Numbered from the stretch's first letter, positions 30,462 to 41,760 are shown. The stretch is DNA of 64,000 nucleotides from Parietichytrium sp. I65-24A (GCA_012862575.1 BLSF01000036.1:310001-374000), one strand, 5' to 3'. Made by a program: numbers and translations. The notes: a model not told the origin generated them from the letters alone.

Positions 30462-31586
30462 CTTGTTTGTTGCGATGAAGTCTAAGCCCCTGATCTCGAT
30501 TATGTGTGTTCAGGCACCAAAGAAAGCCACCACTGAAGAGCTTGATTGTTTCGGGACTGTGGCCCAATTTGTGGGCAAAACGACCAGCCGCTTGGGCCCA
30601 ATCTGAATTTGGAATGAGACAGAGTCATCTTAATTCGGGGCTCTCATTCAGGTTCGACCCTCGATCTCTGCGATGCAGCAAAACATGAAACGCCAGGGTT
30701 GCGGCGGAGCAGGTCTTGGCTGGCAAAACCGGCTTTTCGTCTCTATTTGGCCCGGCAGAGCACAATCTTGCCTCGTCGGTCGGAGTGCACTGGCACTTGC
30801 GCTTGTTCTGACTTCTGATTGATACACAGTAAGATGTAAGGTATGATCGGGTGTTCAATGTCCTGCATTGGCTCGGGCCGCAAAAGTCGCAAAGCAGCCA
30901 AGATGTGGAGTGTTGCGCTATCCTTCTATCGTACCTGACGCTACGAACGCGAAATTTCTCGAGTCACTGCTACCTGGCGGAGGGGGTGCACCACTGTCCC
31001 ACGAAAGGCAGTTCACACTTTTATCGCTGGGCTTGGCCCACACGCATACACTACACGTATTGGGGACGTCCAAAAAATTCGGAGAAGACCGTTACAAGCT
31101 TTCGCACACCTAGTATAGGCCTCGCTAAGCAATGTGCTTAGAAATTCGACCGCCCTCTGTCCCCCATCAGCGCAACCGCGAGTTTTCATTTGAGCCACGT
31201 CCCATGGACCTCGTGCAGCCGATCAAGAATGGTTTGCAATGATCGCCGCACCAATCGGATCCGAGGGCTGTCGGTTACCGAGCGACTGGTCCATTGTTCA
31301 GAATGATTGTTCCTACGAGCTCGGTCTTGTTCTTGTTTGGTCTCTTCCGCTCTGAGCTGCTCTTGTATTGCTGTCTCCCTCTTTGAAACCAAAACTCGTC
31401 ATGCAAGAAGAAACGAGGTTCGATTGAAAAAACATGTAAATTACCATGCGAGAACTAATAATCGACATCTATCAACTCAGAAGAGAACTTGCTTCTATGA
31501 AGGGCCGGGACCTGGGGTGCAATGCCCGGGTGAGACACAGGCGAGCCCAAAGAATGGAGCCCATAAATTCATGCTCAGAGCACTGA
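30462..31586. other. Intergenic region between two minus-strand genes
   Basis: It is the 5' flank of the small membrane gene and the 3' flank of the second NIPA-type gene. Its only long frames are under 100 codons, with no recognisable similarity. I see no repeats. Confidence 0.45.
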
Positions 31587-33191
31587 TCAAATCAGGTTAC
31601 TGTATGGCTCGCTAGAGAACCGCCGTCTTTGTCTTCCGCTCTGCTTTCGTGGCCCGGCCTGACCAAATTCGTTGGCCGGCGGAGAAGAGGAATTTGAAGA
31701 CGAAGTCGACAAGTATGCAACCCCAGATATGATCAAGCACACGCCTACCAAGAAAATGAGGTACTGCAACGCAGACAGGCCTTTGAAATCACCGTAGTAA
31801 AGCGCCCCTGACAGCGTGGATGAGATTAGCAAGGTAGCCTGGTACACAGGCACAATAAATAGAGGCTCAAAGTTTTGCAATGCCTTATTTATCCACGTCA
31901 GCTGGCACATAGCGGCGCCGCCAGCAGCGAAGAAGATGAGCATGCTGACAGGAGAGGAGAACAAGGCTCCTTGGCTCATGAGCTCCACTGCTGCTTTAGC
32001 AAGGACGTTGGAGAAACCCCCCACGATTCCAGGAAGCATTCCCTGGGCGAATCTCTTCCTGTCCAGCGTCGATTTATAACCATATGCGGTTTGATATAGA
32101 ACAAGAATAACCGCGAGTGCAATGGCGCAATAAATTTGGAAAACTAGGGCGGTGAAATTCGAGAGCAAATCGTCCAGGGTGAAGTGCTTAGTATTGCGCG
32201 GACCTGCGATGACAATGACCACGCACCCCATCAAGGTGAACCACGTTCCCAACGTATCCTTTCGCGTCAGCCGGACACTTCCAAACCACCGCGTCGTAGC
32301 GAGTAGAGCGTTCCAAACAATCGTAAGTCCAGACAATGGCGCAAGCAAGGCTTGGCTTGCGAAAGCGAAGCTGGACAAGGTCAGCACCGTCCCGAGAACT
32401 GTGATGGCAACATTGCCAACAAACCACACGACTGTTGAAGGCCTAAGCAATGTTTTGGCAACCTGCTTGCGAAGGCGGCGATTGGAAGGCACCAGCGACT
32501 GTGCCAATTGCTTGAATGACACCCTGATGAATTCCGAACCGTGATCACGTAACTCAATTACGGCCAGACGATGAGACATCGTCACAAGATGGTTGCCAAT
32601 GGCAGCTACCACAGTGCCAATCAGAGCAATCAACACCCCTATGTACCAAAGGTCTTTTCCCTTGTCTGCGGAAGGGGCGACCAAATTTTCCCCGTCTGGA
32701 ACAGGGCCTTGGGGAAACTCATTTGCCTCCGATATCCCGCGTACATGATCACGGTGCTTGTCGTAATGCACAAAGAACCCAAACCAGTGGTGGTGAAAGA
32801 CAGAATGCACGAATCCCGCGGCATGCTCTATAAACCAATTCCAGAGTCCCTTCTCTGATGTTATCTGATTACCGTGTTCGCCGAGGCCCCCGGCCACGCT
32901 GACGCTGCCGTAGGGTGTCGCCAAGGTGATTCGCGCGATTGCCACTGAAAAGAATGTGATAAACGTTAAGACTGTGAAGAGAGCTAAAAGTTTGAATCCG
33001 GCCTCGTCCGCCACTGTTCTCGTGCCCGCATTGCCTCTGTCGAACTGCTTGAGTCTCTCCAGCTGCTCATCCAGGTACTCCAACCATACTGCCGAGAAGA
33101 CGCCCTTTCGCCTAGGGACTCCTGCGCCAGACGCCGGTCCGCCCCCGGCTGCATGTGCTCCGTCCACTTTGTGGATCGGCATCGGAGTCAT
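31587..33191 (-). CDS. Second NIPA-type transporter-like membrane protein
   Basis: A 534-residue protein from the ATG at 33191 (the frame extends one GTG codon further). The N-terminal half holds one early membrane helix (FKLLALFTVLTFITFFSVAI), a His-rich luminal segment (FVHSVFHHHWFGFFVHYDKH), then a NIPA/DUF803-like core: WYIGVLIALIGTVVAAIGNH, LSSFAFASQALLAPLSGLTI with the same 'ASQALLAP' turn as its neighbour, and AMCQLTWINKALQNFEPLF, which corresponds to ISYINQGLRQYDAVL there. It ends in a Ser-rich, basic tail. The role is probably divalent-cation (Mg2+) transport, by family resemblance only. The His-rich loop could influence metal handling (inference). It and the gene at 26832 lie in opposite orientation on either side of eL36 and the small membrane gene. 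Confidence 0.8.
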   Translation of the reverse strand: MTPMPIHKVDGAHAAGGGPASGAGVPRRKGVFSAVWLEYLDEQLERLKQFDRGNAGTRTVADEAGFKLLALFTVLTFITFFSVAIARITLATPYGSVSVAGGLGEHGNQITSEKGLWNWFIEHAAGFVHSVFHHHWFGFFVHYDKHRDHVRGISEANEFPQGPVPDGENLVAPSADKGKDLWYIGVLIALIGTVVAAIGNHLVTMSHRLAVIELRDHGSEFIRVSFKQLAQSLVPSNRRLRKQVAKTLLRPSTVVWFVGNVAITVLGTVLTLSSFAFASQALLAPLSGLTIVWNALLATTRWFGSVRLTRKDTLGTWFTLMGCVVIVIAGPRNTKHFTLDDLLSNFTALVFQIYCAIALAVILVLYQTAYGYKSTLDRKRFAQGMLPGIVGGFSNVLAKAAVELMSQGALFSSPVSMLIFFAAGGAAMCQLTWINKALQNFEPLFIVPVYQATLLISSTLSGALYYGDFKGLSALQYLIFLVGVCLIISGVAYLSTSSSNSSSPPANEFGQAGPRKQSGRQRRRFSSEPYSNLI

Positions 33192-33556
33192 CACTGCTTC
33201 CTCACGGAGCCAGGCGAGATCAGCCCGCTCTCGGAGGCTCCACGCCGCCTCGATCTCTCTGTCGCTGTCTCCATACCGCCCTCTAAATACTCTAAATCGA
33301 GAGTCCTACTCCAGCATCTACGCTTCAGGACATGCGCTTTCCCAGCTACCTTTTCGCGGACGACGCTGTTAGGCCAGGAGGCTTGTTCGCTTTGTTCTTG
33401 CATTCTGCCATCCATCACGCACGACGCGCAAGTTCAGGTTTGCAACTCATTCTCAATGGAAGAGCCCGGTCTCGAGCAAGATTGTGTCGCTGATCCCGCG
33501 CGAGGTACGCGAGCGAGGAGGGAGAGGTCAGGATGTGCTTTGACTGTGAGCGTCGC

Positions 33557-33697
33557 GCATCTCATTCTCATTCTCATTCTCATTCTCATTCTCATTCTCA
33601 TTCTCATTCTCATTCTCATTCTCATTCTCATTCTCATTCTCATTCTCATTCTCATTCTCATTCTCATTCTCATTCTCATTCTCATTCACATTCTCAT
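33557..33697. repeat. Hexanucleotide minisatellite (TTCTCA)n, about 21 copies
   Basis: Direct reading shows nearly perfect tandem TTCTCA units over about 130 bases, followed by degenerate CATTGA units to about 33723. All six-base reading frames stay open across it, giving misleading Leu-Ile, Met-Arg or His-Ser repeat frames on both strands. It lies 370 bases upstream of the minus-strand NIPA-type gene. Confidence 0.95.
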
Positions 33698-36477
33698 CGT
33701 CATTGACATTGACATTGACATTGTTGCAAGGCGTTGCGTCGGCGTGTCTTTGCGTCGCTGGAGGCCAAGGCGATTGGCTCTTGCTCGTCCAATGCGTTCA
33801 ATGGGTCAAATGTGCGTGTGCCCCAAGCAGAGTATAAGCGACGAACGCGCAAACATACATCCATGCATCAAGAATTTTTGTTGCAGGACCAAATCTCGGT
33901 TCCCAATGACCTACAAACGGCGTGTCACACTAGGAACACATGTGCGAAATGAGCGACGGGTTGGCTTTGGGAACAAGAGTTGGTCGTCTTTGGGCATCAC
34001 AGGTGACGCAGAACTTCACCTCGTGGAGAGATTCAGAAGAGGAGGCCGAGAGCGCGAGACGGGACGGGACGAGACGAAACAATGCTCGAGGTTGGACCAA
34101 TAAGGTTTAACCAATAGCGGAAGCAAGATCCAAAAGTTCTCATCGCTTTTGCATTTGCTCCGCTCCTTCTCAGGTGCAAACAAAGGCGTGTATTGCGTGC
34201 TGCAGAGTGTGGTGTGGAGCGCGGTTGGACAACCCGATGGGTGAGAAAAAAAATGGAGCTCCTGCAAGGTACTCAGTACAGTGACAATGATATGATTCCC
34301 GTTACTGCAGTGGAGAGTCCATCAATCAACTTGCATCCATCACCTCTCTACAACTGTTTAGCTGTGCAACCGTGCACGAAGGAGCGCGTGATCTTTGGAC
34401 TAGCGAAGGGCGTCGCAAACGGCGTGCTCTTGAGGGACGGAATCAAGGTCTCCCGCACTGCATTTCCATTGCACTTTCAAGTAATAATTTCAATTGAGAA
34501 AGATTGTAATCATCGTGGCAAGGCACACGTCTCAGCAGGCCGCACGCCAATCGAACCGTCTTCCTTCACCGCAGTCTCACGGGCAGCGTACAGGGAGGGA
34601 CTTGGTGCAACTCACTTCTCATCGGTAACCAAAGTCCAGAGACAAGAAGCGCTCGTACAACCCGCGACTCACAACTCGCAGCCAACCCCACTGGATGTTC
34701 GCATCGCATTCTCGTGTCCACGTTTCAGCATGGTCGGCGTCGATTGCCTCCGGTTTATTCGCACCCAACAAACTCGGCAAAAGCAGGATATAACAAGTTC
34801 GCAGCCACTTCGCATTGTTCGATCGTTTGTTTGTCTATTTGTTTATTTGTTTGTGCAATCGATATATACTTTTTTCACAGCCACATTTGCATTTGCATTT
34901 GTGATTTTGTTTTTACCTTTTTGCGCGAGCGTGTGCACGTTCTAGCTAAAAGGAATTTTTAGAGCGGTTCCAAAGCCTACAGGCGCACTCTAATGGTGGA
35001 ACTCACTGTGAGCGAACGCAAGCAAACACAACAAGCAAGCAATTAAACGCTTGCGAGCCTCGCGAGGCGAAACAGTGGCTCCTGACGAAGCACACTGAAC
35101 CGTCGTTATTGAATCGTGGGATTGAGATAATTGAGATAATTGAGATGTGAGACGTGAAATCTAACGCCGGTCTTTCCTTGTCTTTCCGATCGCTCGACCG
35201 ACGTGTGTTCACTGGGTGCAAATATGGCGAGGCGAGGAGTTGGTCGTTCGTTAGCACATAGAGATCGCATAGTCTCCATCCACATTGATTCAGCATGCCC
35301 CAACGTGCGGCGCTTTGTGGCATGGACAAAAGGACACATCTACATGCTATGGGGCGCCGCTCAAAATGAACTCTACCCATCTCTACCCAGTGCTGTGAGT
35401 ACAACCCCCAATCCGTGAGGTCCCGTGCGCTCATCACTACCTGACTTACCTGACAGTGAATTCTGAACTGTGAATTCTGATTCTGATGTGAACTGGTGAG
35501 AGTTCCAGGATCTCATGGTGCTGCTCATCTGTCTGACTCGCCCGAACCAAGGCACAAAGACACAGCATGCATGTTAATACTGAGCACAATCAGAATTCAG
35601 ATAATCAGCTCATTATTTCAAAAGTTTGGAACATGCTTCCGTCATTTTAATGACGGATTCGAAACTTTCACTGCACTGCTGACACAAACCATTATCGGTA
35701 CTGGCACTCCTACCGAGTACATTAGCAGGCCAACACTCTTTGCCAGCTTACTATTCATCTACTTCCGAGCCAGCGCAAATTGTAACCGTGCATGCAGATT
35801 AGTCTGTAGATAGCCGTAGCTGCTCGTAGTCCAGTTCAGTGCTTTGTGTTGTTGCCTATCCACTATATATCAGCGTAGCACACACTCTGCTTCACACTGG
35901 CTTATCCATCCACGTAGCCACGGGCTACCCCTGCTCGTGCGTGCGAGGCCAGGTGTTTGACCTAGCTACGAATAGTATCGGTCCTGACTCAACTCGAGTA
36001 GCATTTTCTGATGAGTAGTATAGGCTGGATGGTTACTACTAGCCCAGCCTATCTAGCTCTTTAGCCTTTTGTCTATCTGGCACCTCATGTTTCTTGGGAT
36101 AGACCCTTACGGAGCTCATTCTGAGGGTTAGCGCCCAAGTAGATACACACATTAGCTATCGGTTAACATCCCATAAGACCAATCTTCCTCACAAACTCCC
36201 ATTTTCAGGGCCGATTGCTAAGGAGTACGCTTAAGAGTCCTATCATGACTTCCGCACACTTGCCCAATTTTGGTCTGCTCGCACTTAGCGCATTTCAATA
36301 AGACCAACTAACCCGGGCGCACTCCCACCACCATCTACCCGAAACACCTATTACCGACCCCCACCTGCCTTCCCAGCTCTCTGTGTCTCCTAGCAATTCC
36401 TATCTCCTCGTACCATGCCTGTCTCTCCTCCTGCTTCCGTGGGTGACTAGATAAACGTATAGTCCCCGCTAGCCTTC

Positions 36478-36562
36478 CCGCTCTCTCTCTCTCATTTCTC
36501 TCTCTCTCATATATTTCTCTCTCATATATTTCTCTCTCATATATTTCTCTCTCTCTCTCTGT
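36478..36562. repeat. CT microsatellite with a 16-bp ATATATTTCTCTCTC minisatellite, 3 copies
   Basis: CT runs enclose three tandem copies of a unit ATATATTTCTCTCTC(T). The block lies about 325-410 bases upstream of the pseudokinase start codon. Confidence 0.85.
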
Positions 36563-36885
36563 GGAGAGATAGCGTACGCCCAGAGGACGCACGGTCCGCG
36601 CCCCACAGCTGGCTGTGCATCGCGCGAGGAGCGCAGAATCTGCGTGATCTGCGTAATCTGCGGGATTGTCGCAGAGGAGTTTGGAAGGGAAGGGCAGGAG
36701 AGGCGTCGTTGAAGAAAGAGTCGCCGAGAGGGAGGCGCGAGGTGCAGACAAGGAGAAGAAGAGAAAGGGAGAAGAGGAGATAAGGAGAAGAGGAGAAGAG
36801 GAGAGCGAGGACTCGGCAGTGGGCGCAGAGCGGGGCGCCTGGCCCCCCAGCAGGCGTTTTGTAGCGGTAAAGGAGGTTGGCGGCC

Positions 36886-38280
36886 ATGGGTCCGCGTGTT
36901 CCCGCCTCTGAGAAGGTGAGAATGGCAGCGGAAAGACTTTGCTTCAAACTGACACAGCTGATAAGAAAGCTTAGGCGGGACAAGAGCTGGGCTGGCCCGA
37001 CGTGTACGTGCAAGTCGTTCAAGGATAGGGGCAAGTGCAGACATCTAGATGCGTTTCAGGAGATGAGCCTGAGTACGGCTGTGGAATCAGAACGGAGCTA
37101 TAAGAAGAACGAATCCCGGATAGACCAGCCCCCGCAGCAGCAGGACGCCAGCAACTTTGTATTAGCCACCTCTAAATTTGCCCTCAGCAATGATAACCCC
37201 TACTCGCTGGATCAGGTTGTAGTGCCCAAGTCCGTGAGACGGCTCAATAAAGAGCTTGTGCTACTCGATAATATTGGCCGCGGAGGTTGCGGAAGAAATA
37301 TTTTCAGGGCTACCGCGGAGGATCATGGCGTGGTGCTTGCCAAGGTGCTGCACTGCGAAGCACCCAGCTGTCTTCCACATCACCAGCAGGTAATGAATAA
37401 TGAGCTAGAGATTCTGTCGAAGCTGAAGGCGCACCCGAATATCGCAAACTTTTTGGGGTATGCAGAGACGCTTGTTAACGACGGCGCGGTCCTTGAGAGG
37501 CGTGTTGCCTTTGAATTTGCCGTCGACAATCTCAGCGACCTCGTGCAGCATAGGAGCACCGCTTCTCTAAGGCTGACGTTTTTGGAAATTAGGAATTATG
37601 CCATTGACGTGGTCTCCGCGCTAGAATACCTGCACAGCAGTGGCATTATACATAGGGATCTCGCCTCTGAGCACGTCATCATGGTCATAAATCAGTACCC
37701 TGGCAGTCATCAATGGGGCGAGGCAATGAAGAGACACTTTCGCTTGTCTACTTCTCTCAAGCAAATTTTCAACACACCTCAGCCCGTGATGGATTCGTTC
37801 CGTATGGTCCCAAAGAAGGCCAAGTCTATTGGATGGAAAAGCAAGCCTTTTCAGCCACAGCCTCAGCTACTGGCGCCTCTTGATGAGAACGTGAGCTTGG
37901 GCCCAACCTTAACCGCCAAAATATCAAACTTCGAGGTTGCAAAGCAAATAAATAGCATGCGCACAACCACGAAGGTGTCGTCTCCAGTCTGCATGCCACC
38001 AGAAATGTGGAAGTCCACGCCATACGACTTTTCAGCAGATATATGGGCTGTCGGAGTGCTCTTGTTGGAGATGCTCTCGAAGGAGAAGCCTCTCGTTAAG
38101 CTCAACCTCGCTCAGATTGAGGCCATGGTGAGCAATCGGTCATTCCCGCCTCGGTCAAACGTTGCTCCAATGGACTACAAATCGCTGGAAACGATCATGC
38201 GTAGGTGCTTGTCGTACGAGCCGTCGCAACGGCCGTCCTCGTCGGAGCTCTTAGAGGAGCTGCGTTTGGCCATCGTGTAA
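36886..38280 (+). CDS. SWIM-type zinc-finger pseudokinase
   Basis: A 464-residue protein from the ATG at 36886. Residues 40-53 read CTCKSFKDRGKCRH, the CxCx(n)CxH pattern of SWIM zinc fingers. From about residue 123 comes a protein-kinase-like fold: glycine loop GRGGCG (131-136), a lysine in the beta-3 position (LAKVL, K153), a helix-C glutamate (NNELEIL, E173), HRD (256-258) and SADIWAVGVLLLEML. The HRD loop reads HRDLASEHV, with His263 where the metal-binding Asn should be. The DFG motif is NFE (348-350), so the metal-binding Asp is lost too. Between HRD and NFE sit about 90 residues instead of the usual 20. By family rules it should be catalytically dead or greatly weakened and act as a scaffold or regulator. 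Confidence 0.85.
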   Translation: MGPRVPASEKVRMAAERLCFKLTQLIRKLRRDKSWAGPTCTCKSFKDRGKCRHLDAFQEMSLSTAVESERSYKKNESRIDQPPQQQDASNFVLATSKFALSNDNPYSLDQVVVPKSVRRLNKELVLLDNIGRGGCGRNIFRATAEDHGVVLAKVLHCEAPSCLPHHQQVMNNELEILSKLKAHPNIANFLGYAETLVNDGAVLERRVAFEFAVDNLSDLVQHRSTASLRLTFLEIRNYAIDVVSALEYLHSSGIIHRDLASEHVIMVINQYPGSHQWGEAMKRHFRLSTSLKQIFNTPQPVMDSFRMVPKKAKSIGWKSKPFQPQPQLLAPLDENVSLGPTLTAKISNFEVAKQINSMRTTTKVSSPVCMPPEMWKSTPYDFSADIWAVGVLLLEMLSKEKPLVKLNLAQIEAMVSNRSFPPRSNVAPMDYKSLETIMRRCLSYEPSQRPSSSELLEELRLAIV

Positions 38281-40149
38281 GATGTGCCAGTGAAGGAGGT
38301 GCTGCCGGAAGAGGGCTTGCCCTCTGTTTCTTGCTCGCTCTGTCTTGCGGATTGTTTATTTTATTTCATCATCAGCTGAAGCGCGTTATTTTCGCGCAAG
38401 GCCGATTGATGTTTGTGTTTCTGTGTGTGTGAAGTATGTTTTATACCGTACTGTATACTTGCAAATAAAAAGGAAGAGCATTTTCATGTGTAAGCAGAGT
38501 CCTTGGACCACACCACCCTCGGCGGCCACAGCTTTGTAGAACTGTGCGACGCCCACCCTCGTACCCTCGGAGCGATGAAACGGGAACCAGTCCTGGAAAG
38601 CGAAAGCCCAAGCTGAAAGTGACCAGATTTTCAATCTCGGGACTGCATTCGCCCGTATATATGACACCAAATTAAAAAAGATGTGCAATGAGCGTGCTTC
38701 TGGCCAGCCGAGAACCTGGAGAAACCGGACAGATATGCATTTGCTTGGTCCTGCCTACCAATGTGGTGGGAGAATGGCAAAGCGTAAGCACATCTGTCCC
38801 TCACTCTCCGATGCGAACTTTCCAATCTCATTCGGTTCTCGCTTTGAACGGAAACACTTTGCATCATCAAGATTGGTGTTTGATTGACCAAAATGGTTCC
38901 GCAGGTGAGAGGAGATAGTAAAGTATGAGTAAAGTAATGTAAAGTACACCCCACCTTCCGATAGGGATTGTTTACGCTGAAGCCAAGAACGGCCAACTTC
39001 TTGGCTTCAAAGTCTTCAGTGTTCCCACGAGGTTACATTGCCATGCGGAGTTATCACTCTCAAAACTAGCCAAACCAAAGAATACAAGCTCATTTCTGAG
39101 TATCACAAGCCTATTCTTCCTCTCCAGTTAATTACTTAGCTACTAGAGATCAAAGAAGTGTACTATTTCACTCCTATCCCAAACAAGTACAAGTACAAGT
39201 AAAGTGAATCCATTTGAGCTCTCACCTACCCGATCGCCGCTCTAGTTAGAACAAAGCCTACACATTCCTCATAGGACTGGTAATGCGGCGATGCGGCGAT
39301 GCGGGGGACTCGGACGAGAATCTATCGAAAAATTGTCAAATTTGCCCAATTTTGTACACTTGCTTCCTCCCATTGGCTCCCACGACTCCCTACAAGTAGT
39401 CTCTCACATCTGTCCAGCTGTCTCACAAGTGCGCCGATGCACTGACGTACTGCCAGCTATGCATAGCTATGCGGCGCACCTAATGGCCATCCCGGACAAG
39501 TCTTTCTTTGCATTCATTCCTTCTTTGCGTGAATTGTGCGCTCCACCCAACACAAGCAAAAGAAAAAGAAAACTTTGCACAGTTTTTGGTTTTCGGTGAG
39601 TTTGGGAACAAAACGGGTATAACCTCCACACAAAGGCCTAGTGCTCGGCGTAACGAGGCTGCGGAGCAGGGCCTCCCCCCTCCTAACCTCCCTCTATCTG
39701 AGTTACTCTCTCTTCTCTGTGCGAGACTACGCTTCCCTATGCGGCGCCGCGGTCACTCTCGCTGCCTCTCTGTGAGCTCTCTCTCTCTGTCTCTCTCTCT
39801 CTCTCAGAGGCTCTCTCTCTCTCTTTGTCTCCACCAACAGGTAGGTGGTAAGGAAGGTTATTGGTTGTGTCAAATCGGAGCAGGCAATCAGAGTTGAGAG
39901 TGTTGAGAGTTGAGGAGTTTGTGATAGTTTGTGTCAGAGCGCAAGCGACTGGAGGAAGGAGAGCAAGCAGCGCGAAGGGAAAGAAAGAAAGAAAGAAAGA
40001 GAGGTGAGAAGAGCAGGATACCGCGGAGTCATCTGCAGAGCGCGGTCGGGCAGGGGTGATCATCAGACTGAGCAGACCGGCGCGTGAAAGTGTGGGTACG
40101 CAGCGTGAGCGTATTTGTGACTCTTGGAAAGTGAGCGACTACGTTGAAA
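38281..40149. other. Intergenic region upstream of the BCKDHA gene
   Basis: 3' flank of the pseudokinase gene and 5' flank of BCKDHA. It contains a CT tract at 39777-39832 and a (GAAA)n run at 39979-40000. I recognise no gene. Short frames are under 130 codons and low in complexity. Confidence 0.5.
39777..39832. repeat. CT microsatellite upstream of BCKDHA
   Basis: Interrupted (CT)n over about 55 bases, 320-370 bases before the BCKDHA start codon. A separate (GAAA)n run at 39979-40000 lies between it and the start. Confidence 0.85.
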
Positions 40150-41418
40150 ATGCTGGGATTGAGCGCTGCAAAGAAAGCTTTCGCCGCGGGGGCAAGAAGG
40201 TCCGCGGCACAATGGTCGCGCGGAATCGCGACCGCTGGCTCGCCTGAAAACGTCTCGTACGGGTTCACCACCGAATTCGAGTTGCAGAGACCTGAGGAGC
40301 TCAAGGTTCGCCCAGCGTACCAGATCCTTGGTCGCGACGGTAAGCTTGTGGAGGGGGTTGCAGAGCCAAACGTATCAAAAGAGCTTTGCGTCGAGATGTA
40401 CAAGAAGATGGTGCAATTGCAGGTCATGGACCATGTTCTCTACGAGGCCCAGCGCCAGGGACGGATTTCGTTTTACATGCAGACTAATGGAGAAGAGGCC
40501 GTCAACATTGGCAGTGCTTCAGGTTTGAAGAACAAGGATGTTGTTTTCGGCCAGTACCGCGAGGCTGGAGTCCTCCTCTGGCGTGGATTCACTCTTCAAA
40601 ACTTTGCTGACCAGTGCTTCAGCAACGCTGACGACCGTGGCCGTGGAAGACAGATGCCTATCCACTACGGTTCGAATGAACATAACTTTCACACAATTAG
40701 TAGTCCGCTCACCACACAGGTGCCTCAAGCTGCTGGAGCTGCTTATGCCATGAAGAAGGAGGGTCCGGAGGGCGCTGTTGCCGCTACCTACTTTGGTGAA
40801 GGTGCGGCAAGCGAGGGAGACTTTCATGCTGCAATGAACTTTGCCGCCACCCTGGAGTGCCCAATCTTGTTCTTGTGCAGGAACAACCAGTACGCCATCA
40901 GTACGCCTATTGAGGACCAGTACCGCGGTGACGGTATCGTAAGCAGGGCGGCTGGCTATGGCATGGCTTCCATCCGCGTCGACGGGAACGATCTGTTGGC
41001 TGTTCACCAGGCTGTTTCTGAAGCACGCAAGTACGCTCGCGAAAACAGCAAACCAATCCTTGTGGAGTTTATGTCTTACCGTATCGGACATCACTCTACT
41101 TCTGATGACTCGACTGCGTACCGCGGAGTGAAAGAGATTGAGTCATGGAAGTCTACCGCGCACCCAATCACTCGGTTTCGTACGTTTATGGACGACCGCA
41201 ACATGTGGAGCCAGGCTCAAGAAGACCAGCTTCGCGAGGAATCCCGCAAGAGCGTGCTCAAGGCAATGACCACTGCCGAGGAGAAACCAAAGCCAGAGGC
41301 TCTGTCCAACTTATTTAACGATGTTTACGATGAGCTTCCACCAAACTTGAAGGAGCAGAAGGCAGAGCTTGAGGAGCTCATGCGCCTTTACCCAAAGCAC
41401 TACACCACTCTGTATTAA
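40150..41418 (+). CDS. BCKDHA: Branched-chain 2-oxoacid dehydrogenase E1 alpha subunit, mitochondrial
   Basis: A 422-residue protein from the ATG at 40150, with an amphipathic, Arg/Ala-rich N-terminus typical of a mitochondrial presequence (MLGLSAAKKAFAAGARR). The family motifs are clear: YREAGVLLWRGF, GEGAASEGDFHAAMNFAATL with the thiamine-diphosphate-binding core ending in RNNQYAIS, and RIGHHSTSDDS, which is the phosphorylation loop that BCKD kinase targets in animals. E1 alpha with E1 beta decarboxylates the 2-oxoacids of leucine, isoleucine and valine in the mitochondrial matrix. The animal phosphoserine loop is almost perfectly kept, so regulation by a BCKD kinase is plausible. No intron is needed, and the E1 beta gene is not in this window. 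Confidence 0.97.
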   Translation: MLGLSAAKKAFAAGARRSAAQWSRGIATAGSPENVSYGFTTEFELQRPEELKVRPAYQILGRDGKLVEGVAEPNVSKELCVEMYKKMVQLQVMDHVLYEAQRQGRISFYMQTNGEEAVNIGSASGLKNKDVVFGQYREAGVLLWRGFTLQNFADQCFSNADDRGRGRQMPIHYGSNEHNFHTISSPLTTQVPQAAGAAYAMKKEGPEGAVAATYFGEGAASEGDFHAAMNFAATLECPILFLCRNNQYAISTPIEDQYRGDGIVSRAAGYGMASIRVDGNDLLAVHQAVSEARKYARENSKPILVEFMSYRIGHHSTSDDSTAYRGVKEIESWKSTAHPITRFRTFMDDRNMWSQAQEDQLREESRKSVLKAMTTAEEKPKPEALSNLFNDVYDELPPNLKEQKAELEELMRLYPKHYTTLY

Positions 41419-41760
41419 GCATTTTCTCTCAATCTGTTCGATTATTTATTTCCCTGCAACCACAGAAAAGGGTGAAAGCGCTGTCTCGGTTGCCTACATC
41501 TTCTCTCTAAAAACAAAACAAAGAGCAAATTCGTGACCCGAAGGAGGCTACGCAGAAAAGCCAATGGACGCACCGCGTGTAGCGGTTGGACGAAGGTTCC
41601 AGTACAAGTTGATGAAAATTTAGAGAGATACAGACAGTACTTCAATCAGTTCAGATTCAGATTTCAGACGTTTTGAAAGAGGATAAGACGACAAAGTCGT
41701 AGGGGGAAGTGCGAGATGAAATAGACTGAGGAATCTTAGAGCAACAAAACCCTTTGAGAC
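41419..41760. other. Convergent 3' region BCKDHA / UMP synthase
   Basis: AT-rich 3' flanks of two convergent genes, with no recognised feature. Confidence 0.5.

Larger units (their letters stand above)
33192..36885. other. Large intergenic region with minisatellites
   Basis: About 3.7 kb without a recognisable gene. It holds a (TTCTCA)n hexamer array at 33557-33697, a (CATTGA)-like run to 33723, a GTACTCAGTACA motif at 34268-34279, TTCAGAATTC-type motifs around 35460-35600 and a CT/ATATTT minisatellite at 36481-36561. A 250-codon frame at 34193-34945 begins and ends in low-complexity sequence and shows no domain, so I do not call it. Confidence 0.5.

Noticed and set aside
30650-30665. GGTTCGACCC, an internal-promoter B-box-like sequence
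   Set aside because: The T stem does not pair and there is no cloverleaf upstream.
33153-34103. A 316-codon plus-strand frame across the hexamer array
   Set aside because: A third of it is the (TTCTCA)n repeat read as Leu-Ile, and its ends overlap the 5' end of the NIPA-type gene and non-coding DNA.
34193-34945. A 250-codon plus-strand frame in the large intergenic region
   Set aside because: No domain, a low-complexity Phe/Val-rich end produced by a GTTT repeat, and no typical codon use. It is probably chance.
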